In this document: positions 33,345 through 38,020 of the stretch, piece by piece | Layout of the letters: each line of letters starts with the position of its first letter | Position numbering within the stretch: position 1 is the stretch's first letter | Assembly (NCBI GenBank): GCA_029936425.1 | Contig: JAPYSU010000022.1 | Span: 1 to 38,020 of the forward strand | Direction of reading: 5' to 3' | DNA: 38,020 nucleotides | DNA from: Litorimonas sp. | Lineage (GTDB): Bacteria; Pseudomonadota; Alphaproteobacteria; Caulobacterales; Maricaulaceae | Position numbers and translations under genes: made by a program | Notes under the pieces: generated by a model | What the model was told of the DNA's origin: nothing | The model's input: only the letters and a program-made list of their open reading frames with translations | The model's database searches: none

Positions 33345-34283
33345 GTGACAAACATGATTACTGACTGGACAGAAGATAAATCATCAAAGTTTCAAAAAGA
33401 GATTATGACTTTTCGTCATAAAATTTCCGAAACTGGATTGTTTACGGATGAAGCTCTCATCGAGCTTCTGGAAAAACATCCGCAAAACAAGTTGGATGTC
33501 TGCACGATGGGCGCCTCGGAACATCCAGATTTTCCGAACAAATTTCGGACGGGAGACTTCAGGGATGTTCCCGCGAAAGTTTTGATAGAAGCGGCAAAAG
33601 CCGGAAAAGTTTGGATCAATGTCCGCCAAGCCATGAATATTCATCCGGAGTATAAAACCGTCCTAGATAAAATGTATGGCGATTTGGCAGAGATAAGCGG
33701 AACGAGTGTCTATAACGCCAAAGGCGGTATCCTAATTAGTTCGCCCGTGGCCCGTGTTCCATACCATTTCGACAAAACTGAAACTATCCTATGGCATGTT
33801 CGCGGCAAGAAGATTCTTTATCTCTATCCAATGACAACGGAATTTATTCCGGACGAAGCTCATGAGAATTCAATAACGAATTATATCGATGATGATTTAC
33901 CTTATCAGGAATATTTTGAAAATCATGCAACCGTCATCGAGCTGGAAGCGGACCAGGCCGCTACTTGGCCATTGAACTCGCCGCACCGCGTAGACAATCA
34001 AACTTTCTGCGTTTCGGTGACCACAGAATATTCCACGCGGGAGAGCGCTATGAAAAACGCGGCTATGGTCACTAACGCCGCCCTGCGTCACCGTTTTGGC
34101 ATGAATCCAAGTTACAGTCAGGATGGCCCCGTGAAACGGCAGGTTAAGTCACTTTTTGGCCGCGTGATAAGCAAGGCGGGATTGGTACCTGATACAACAC
34201 ACACCGATATGGTGACGTTCAAGATCGACTCAAATGTGCCAGGATATCTGGTCGATATGGAGCCGTTTGAGCGGACATTTTAG
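33345..34283 (+). CDS. JmjC/cupin-like putative 2OG-Fe(II) oxygenase
   Basis: The product is 312 residues. The central part looks like a JmjC/cupin-like oxygenase: H141-F-D143 (VPYHFDKTE), distal H214 (NSPHRVDNQ), with WHVRGKKILYLYP between them. Enzymes of this fold hydroxylate proteins or small molecules with Fe(II) and 2-oxoglutarate, but many homologues are unassigned. The N-terminal 80 residues are helical and charged; the tail after about 235 is basic. The start is GTG 33345 with AAGGTG at a good distance; ATG 33354 is an alternative. It stands 128 bases after spmX and has no clear operon partner. I give no specific substrate. Confidence 0.7.
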   Translation: MTNMITDWTEDKSSKFQKEIMTFRHKISETGLFTDEALIELLEKHPQNKLDVCTMGASEHPDFPNKFRTGDFRDVPAKVLIEAAKAGKVWINVRQAMNIHPEYKTVLDKMYGDLAEISGTSVYNAKGGILISSPVARVPYHFDKTETILWHVRGKKILYLYPMTTEFIPDEAHENSITNYIDDDLPYQEYFENHATVIELEADQAATWPLNSPHRVDNQTFCVSVTTEYSTRESAMKNAAMVTNAALRHRFGMNPSYSQDGPVKRQVKSLFGRVISKAGLVPDTTHTDMVTFKIDSNVPGYLVDMEPFERTF

Positions 34284-34347
34284 ACTTCCCAAGACCCTAG
34301 CTGTAAACGCTCCTTAGAGAATCACATCGGCCGCGCTATGCTTGAGT

Positions 34348-34779
34348 GTGACGCTACATTTGCAAAAATTATCTGTCGGATCCGAATCGATCTCGACCTT
34401 GCGCGATTGGCAAAAAGTGGTGGTTCGCCGCCGACAGGCCAATGGACAATCTCCGAACCATGTTCACGTGACCCGGATGTTTCCGCGGCGCCGCGAAGAA
34501 TTACTGGATGGGGGCTCTCTATACTGGGTGATTAAGGGCATTATTCAGTGCCGGAATAAAATTATCGATCTGGAAGAAACTGTCAAAAACGGACACCGCG
34601 CCTGCGCCATTGTGATGGAACCGGAGCTTATCCCCGTTGTGCCGACACCGCGGCGAGCTTTTCAGGGATGGCGATACCTCCAGCCGGGCGACGCGCCGGA
34701 GGATTTGACCGGCCCCGGCAGCGGAGAGGAGCTGCCCCCCGCCTTACGCATGAAACTGGTTAATTTAGGCGCTTGGTGA
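34348..34779 (+). CDS. DUF1489 family protein
   Basis: The product is 143 residues. DUF1489 proteins are conserved in alphaproteobacteria and have no known function. The typical start TLHLxKL is seen at residues 2-8, then HVTRMFPRRREELLDGGSLYWV, the stretch IQCRNKIIDLE and a late PRRAFQGWRYL. No signal peptide or membrane span is present, so it should be cytosolic. I prefer GTG 34348 because it gives the family N-terminus MTLHL; TTG 34342 is also possible. Its stop is ten bases from the end of the converging GST gene. Confidence 0.88.
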   Translation: MTLHLQKLSVGSESISTLRDWQKVVVRRRQANGQSPNHVHVTRMFPRRREELLDGGSLYWVIKGIIQCRNKIIDLEETVKNGHRACAIVMEPELIPVVPTPRRAFQGWRYLQPGDAPEDLTGPGSGEELPPALRMKLVNLGAW

Positions 34780-34789
34780 TTTCCGGAGT

Positions 34790-35458
34790 CTAAGTCGGGA
34801 TACCCGTATATTTGCCGTCTTTTTCAACGGCCCGTTTAAATCCGGGCCTTGAGGTCATCCGCTCCACATAATCCAGACAATTCGGATAGTCGTCCAGCAG
34901 CCCTCTCATCCCGGCCATTTCAAGAGTATAGCCAAGCGCGATATCGGCCGCCGTTATCCGTCCGCCCGCGACAAATTTTGACGCGGATAAATCCTGCTCC
35001 AGAAGGCTCAAAATAGCTTTTAACCGGGGTTTCACGAAACCGGCCTGCGTCATCCCCAAAACCTTTTTTATGAGAGGGCGTATCAGTCCCGGCGATCTGG
35101 ACGTGGTAATCGTTAAAACGAGGCTCATGGTCAGTATAGACTGGAGGCTGCCCTGCGAGGCGTGAAACCAGAAGAGGTATTTTTCGCGGTTCTTGGACGC
35201 TGGCCCGGGCCGCCAGGTCTCCGCTTCCGCCTTATCCAGAATATACTCAATAATTGCATTACTCTCGGCGAGTGTTACGTCCCCGTCCGTAATGACTGGC
35301 GCGGTTCCAAGCGGAGAAATGGCTTTATACTCTGCCGGGGCCAACATGGTTTTGGAATCCCGGTCATACATTTTGAAGTCATATTCCATTCCAAGTTCTT
35401 CGAGCAGCCAAAGAATACGGATGGATTGCGAGTTTTCGAGATGGTGAAGCGTAATCAT
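34790..35458 (-). CDS. Glutathione S-transferase family protein
   Basis: The product is 222 residues. The N-terminal thioredoxin-fold domain (1-80) starts MITLHHLENSQSIRILWLLEE and includes the cis-proline region SPLGTAPVITDG and the glutathione-binding TLAESNAIIEYI. The helical C-terminal domain has the buried family motif GRITAADIALGYTLE. Ser11 in ENSQSIRI is a plausible catalytic residue. The class and substrate cannot be fixed from the sequence. The start is ATG 35458. panC ends 76 bases upstream on the same strand. Confidence 0.92.
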   Translation of the reverse strand: MITLHHLENSQSIRILWLLEELGMEYDFKMYDRDSKTMLAPAEYKAISPLGTAPVITDGDVTLAESNAIIEYILDKAEAETWRPGPASKNREKYLFWFHASQGSLQSILTMSLVLTITTSRSPGLIRPLIKKVLGMTQAGFVKPRLKAILSLLEQDLSASKFVAGGRITAADIALGYTLEMAGMRGLLDDYPNCLDYVERMTSRPGFKRAVEKDGKYTGIPT

Positions 35459-35534
35459 GATCTAGCCTTTCGGGTCTATCCCGTTTGAAATAAATTGCGT
35501 GTTTAAAATATCAGGGCCGGGAAAGACTATCACA

Positions 35535-36401
35535 CTAGTTATTCGCATTCACGGCGCAATTATCAATCAGCCTGACGCCTTTGCAATGCGCCGCTATCAG
35601 CAGGCGGGAGGGCGCATTCAAGACGCCGCCTTCCAGCACGGTAAGAGAATTTTTGCTTCGGGTTTGCACATAATCAATATTGGAAAATCCGGCGTTCAAC
35701 AGAGCTTTGGCAGCGTTCTCAGAGGCGCGATCCACATTGCGTCCGCCTTCCATTTCCCTTGCGCAGGCAAACATGATTTTATTTAACCGCCGCGCAATGG
35801 CGAGACCCTCTTGGTCAAAATATTGATTGCGGGAAGACAAGGCGAGGCCATATTCATCCCGCGCGATAGGGGCGCCGATGATTTGAATGGGCATATCCAG
35901 ATCCTCGACCAAGCGGCGAATAGTGGCGAGTTGCTGATAATCCTTCTCGCCAAATATGGCGATATCCGGCTGAACGCGGTTAAAGAGCTTGGTCACAACA
36001 AGGCAGACGCCATCAAAGAAGGTCGGGCGATGATCGGTCTCCAACCCCTTTGCCACGCCGCCGACTTTAACCGTCGTGGCGTGATGAACATCATACATGG
36101 AGTCCGGGTCCGGAATGTAAACGAGATCAACTCCTTCGGCCGCAAGCTGTGAAATATCGGACTTTTCCGTTCGGGGGTAGGCGTCCAAATCCTCATTTGG
36201 GGCGAATTGGGTCGGATTGACAAAGATGGAAACGACAACCCGCTCCGCTCTTTCACGCGCCAGACGCACCAGAGTCAGGTGTCCCTCATGTAACGCGCCC
36301 ATAGTCGGGACGAAACTGATGCGATCGCCGGAGCCGCGCCAGTCTGCGATCTGGCCGCGTAAATCTTTTTGCGTCCGGGATATAAGAGGAGATGACGCCA
36401 T
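35535..36401 (-). CDS. panC: Pantothenate synthetase (pantoate-beta-alanine ligase)
   Basis: The product is 288 residues, normal for PanC, which joins pantoate and beta-alanine using ATP in vitamin B5 and coenzyme A synthesis. The nucleotidyl-transferase motifs are VPTMGALHEGHLTLV (31-45, H38 and H41), IFVNPTQFAPNEDLDAYPR, the block FGEKDYQQL and SSRNQYF (the KMSKS-like loop). The start ATG 36401 reads MASSPLISRT. The carboxypeptidase gene ends 21 bases upstream on the same strand. panB and panD are not in the window. Confidence 0.97.
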   Translation of the reverse strand: MASSPLISRTQKDLRGQIADWRGSGDRISFVPTMGALHEGHLTLVRLARERAERVVVSIFVNPTQFAPNEDLDAYPRTEKSDISQLAAEGVDLVYIPDPDSMYDVHHATTVKVGGVAKGLETDHRPTFFDGVCLVVTKLFNRVQPDIAIFGEKDYQQLATIRRLVEDLDMPIQIIGAPIARDEYGLALSSRNQYFDQEGLAIARRLNKIMFACAREMEGGRNVDRASENAAKALLNAGFSNIDYVQTRSKNSLTVLEGGVLNAPSRLLIAAHCKGVRLIDNCAVNANN

Positions 36402-36422
36402 AGAGCGGGGAGCCTGAAAAGA

Positions 36423-37655
36423 TTAAGAACTTGGCCCGATAATCAAGCACCCGTGGCGCGTTTTGACAAGCGCTTTACAAGCGGCGCGCGCTGATTGTGC
36501 GGAGAGACCCGACATTCGGGCCGCAAAACCAGAGCCTCTCGGGATAAGGACAGGTGTTGCTGCGGCTAAATCCGGAAGTAAGGCAAGACTGTCGAGATGC
36601 GCCGACGCGTCGACTTCTTGATTAAATAGACCCAGTTGAACCGACCAATTCCCGCTGGGGAGACGTAGAGTCTGACCTTCAATTTTTGTGGAAGCCGGCA
36701 ATAGAATAGGCTCATTCTGGCCCCGCAATCTTAGAATAGTCGGGGGCGTTGATTTATTATTTTGTGTCGTAGAACGGGCAGGGACTGTTTCCGCGGCTTT
36801 GGCAATTATTATATTCTGAGGTTTTACGCCCATAACGTCAAAGCCCCGATCAACCAGATCCGACATATGCGAATTTCGTGACGCGCCGCTGGCTCCGCCC
36901 AGAACAACGGCGATGAGCCGCCGCCCATTTTGCTGTGCCGAAACGATCAAATTATATCCGCTATCCCGGGTATACCCCGTTTTGAACCCGTCCACATCTT
37001 CACGGTCGCGCAGCAGCTTATTGGTATTGCGGTAGGTGCGGCCATTAAAGGTAAAGGTTTTTAGCCCGAAATAATGATAATGGCGGCGGTGATTGACCAG
37101 AACAGCATTCGCGAGTTTCGCCATATCCCGCGCCGTTGTCAGTTGCTCGGGATGCGGCAGTCCATTTGCGGTTTTAAACGTTGTCTGGCTCATGCCGAGG
37201 CTGCGGGCCTTGTCGGTCATCAACTCCGCGAATCCGGCTTCAGACCCCCCCAGACGTTCGGCCAGAACCACAGCGGCGTCATTGGCGCTGCGCACGGCTA
37301 TGGCCTGGAGGAGGGTGTCTACGCTCACCGTTTCTCCGGCTTGCAGACCGATATCAACGGGAGGGGTGCGGGCCGCCGTTAAAGAGACTTCGACTTTTTC
37401 TTCCAGACGCAGCTGACCAGAGTCCAGGGCGTCAAAAGCCAGGTAAAGTGTCATCACCTTGGTCAGAGACGCCGGATACCGAAGCTTATCTATCTGGCGC
37501 GCATGAAGGATATCGAGATTATCCGTATCAACAATGATAGAGGCATATCGCCCCGTTGGTTTATGGGCGGGACTGTCTTGCGCGCAAGTAAGGGCAGGCC
37601 AAGCACAGGCAAGCCAAATCAGGGCTGTCACAAGAAAAGCGCGGCGCATGATCAT
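36423..37655 (-). CDS. D-alanyl-D-alanine carboxypeptidase (PBP5-type, S11) with SPOR domain
   Basis: The product is 410 residues. A signal peptide (MRRAFLVTALIWLACAWP, cut after CAQ) leads to the S11 peptidase: S63-L-T-K66 with nucleophile S63, S123-A-N125, and the KTGYT motif at about 226. The last ~80 residues look like a peptidoglycan-binding SPOR domain (WSVQLGLFNQ). It removes the terminal D-Ala of peptidoglycan stems; SPOR would bring it to the division site. An open frame extends 72 codons upstream into the dispersed repeat, giving the repeat-derived HKAGRLQMRAHLRFASCGM; I reject that extension and choose ATG 37655 (or ATG 37649). The ribosome site is poor. Confidence 0.92.
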   Translation of the reverse strand: MIMRRAFLVTALIWLACAWPALTCAQDSPAHKPTGRYASIIVDTDNLDILHARQIDKLRYPASLTKVMTLYLAFDALDSGQLRLEEKVEVSLTAARTPPVDIGLQAGETVSVDTLLQAIAVRSANDAAVVLAERLGGSEAGFAELMTDKARSLGMSQTTFKTANGLPHPEQLTTARDMAKLANAVLVNHRRHYHYFGLKTFTFNGRTYRNTNKLLRDREDVDGFKTGYTRDSGYNLIVSAQQNGRRLIAVVLGGASGASRNSHMSDLVDRGFDVMGVKPQNIIIAKAAETVPARSTTQNNKSTPPTILRLRGQNEPILLPASTKIEGQTLRLPSGNWSVQLGLFNQEVDASAHLDSLALLPDLAAATPVLIPRGSGFAARMSGLSAQSARAACKALVKTRHGCLIIGPSS

Positions 37656-37750
37656 GGGATAGGAGGGAAGCCTTTCGAGAGGGTTAATAGCCATCCGAGC
37701 GACGCAGCGCGACGCGGGCTGAGGAAGGAGGCGGCTGACCTCTCCCATTC

Positions 37751-37822
37751 CTGTCATTCCGCACGAAGCAAAGCGTAGATGCGCGCGCATCTGCAGCCTA
37801 CCGGCCTTGTGCGGAATGACAG
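37751..37822. repeat. REP-like palindromic hairpin inside copy R
   Basis: CTGTCATTCCGCAC (37751-37764) pairs perfectly with GTGCGGAATGACAG (37809-37822). Inside it, AGATGCGCGCGCATCT is a second perfect palindrome. This matches the intergenic palindromes spread through genomes of this bacterial group, often mistranslated as part of nearby proteins. Confidence 0.85.
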
Positions 37823-38001
37823 GGAATATGAATTGTGCATCGTCCAAGCGTTCCTTCCTGCTCGCCATCAAGTGCTGAGCCTTGGCGTTCGTCCTTGAGT
37901 AAGGTGGACTGCCCGCGGGGTCGGTATCCTTGCCGGAGACCGAATATGGTAATGTTTCGCAAGGGCCAAGCCCCGCGGCAGCGGTTTTATCGCAGCGGCC
38001 T
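37751..38001 (-). repeat. Dispersed repeat, copy R (inverted relative to copy L)
   Basis: This copy is better preserved at its hairpin end than copy L and shares the blocks described there on the opposite strand. Read on the minus strand, one frame is open through the element and joins the upstream extension of the carboxypeptidase gene. It lies within 20 bases of the window end, so its outer limit is uncertain. Confidence 0.75.
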
Positions 38002-38020
38002 TGTAGCGATCCTCCTGTGT

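Noticed and set aside
37656..37871. N-terminal extension of the carboxypeptidase
   Set aside because: It is made of repeat sequence including the palindrome, and a clean signal peptide begins at 37655/37649.

Overview
The window looks like chromosomal DNA of an alphaproteobacterium of the Caulobacterales / Maricaulales / Hyphomonadaceae type (prosthecate, mostly marine). The evidence is an SpmX-like polarity factor with a defunct lysozyme domain, an ATP12-type F1-ATPase chaperone, a DUF1489 protein, an A24 prepilin peptidase without the methylase domain, and abundant surface proteins (a TonB-dependent receptor and several lipoproteins). Coding density is high, base composition is moderate, and many genes touch or overlap (ATGA, TAATG). 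No phage, insertion sequence, CRISPR array or rRNA gene was seen. The only RNA gene recognised is one tRNA-Leu(GAG).

Layout. 1-366: a dispersed repeat (copy L) and a non-coding leader. 367-3292: a small secreted protein, then a BlaI-type repressor with two operators, an M56 (BlaR1-like) membrane peptidase and a separate coiled-coil sensor-like membrane protein. 3402-10126: a Deg-type protease, rarA (apparently starting at an ATT codon directly after the protease stop), crcB, rluC, an ATP12 chaperone and a Kef-type K+/H+ antiporter, very tightly packed. 10188-11280: two DUF805 membrane proteins. 11329-14784: lipB (minus), tRNA-Leu, a Baeyer-Villiger-type flavin monooxygenase and a prolyl-4-hydroxylase-like oxygenase (both minus). 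14785-21467: the most interesting part, with a secreted TPR protein, a duplicated polyproline lipoprotein and a TonB-dependent receptor. The first two are preceded by arrays of 11-bp units that look like Pho boxes. 21679-23807: hglS-like and folD (minus). 24003-29660: a lipoprotein peptide-amidase-like enzyme, then type II secretion genes gspC, gspD, gspN and a small lipoprotein. 29675-30154: prepilin peptidase (minus). 30297-34779: mgtE, spmX-like, a JmjC/cupin-like oxygenase and DUF1489. 34790-37655: a glutathione S-transferase, panC and a D-Ala-D-Ala carboxypeptidase with SPOR domain (all minus). 37751-38001: a second copy (R) of the dispersed repeat, inverted relative to copy L.

How the parts may work together. 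My main hypothesis is a phosphate-starvation surface module: PhoB-type control of a periplasmic TPR protein and a very large duplicated lipoprotein, followed by an outer-membrane receptor, with type II secretion parts a few kb downstream that could export the lipoprotein. The Pho-type arrays are seen directly; PhoB control, substrate and secretion route are inference. Other points for follow-up are the ATT start of rarA, the SpmX-like protein whose catalytic Asp and Thr have become Leu and Val, and the split M56 sensor.
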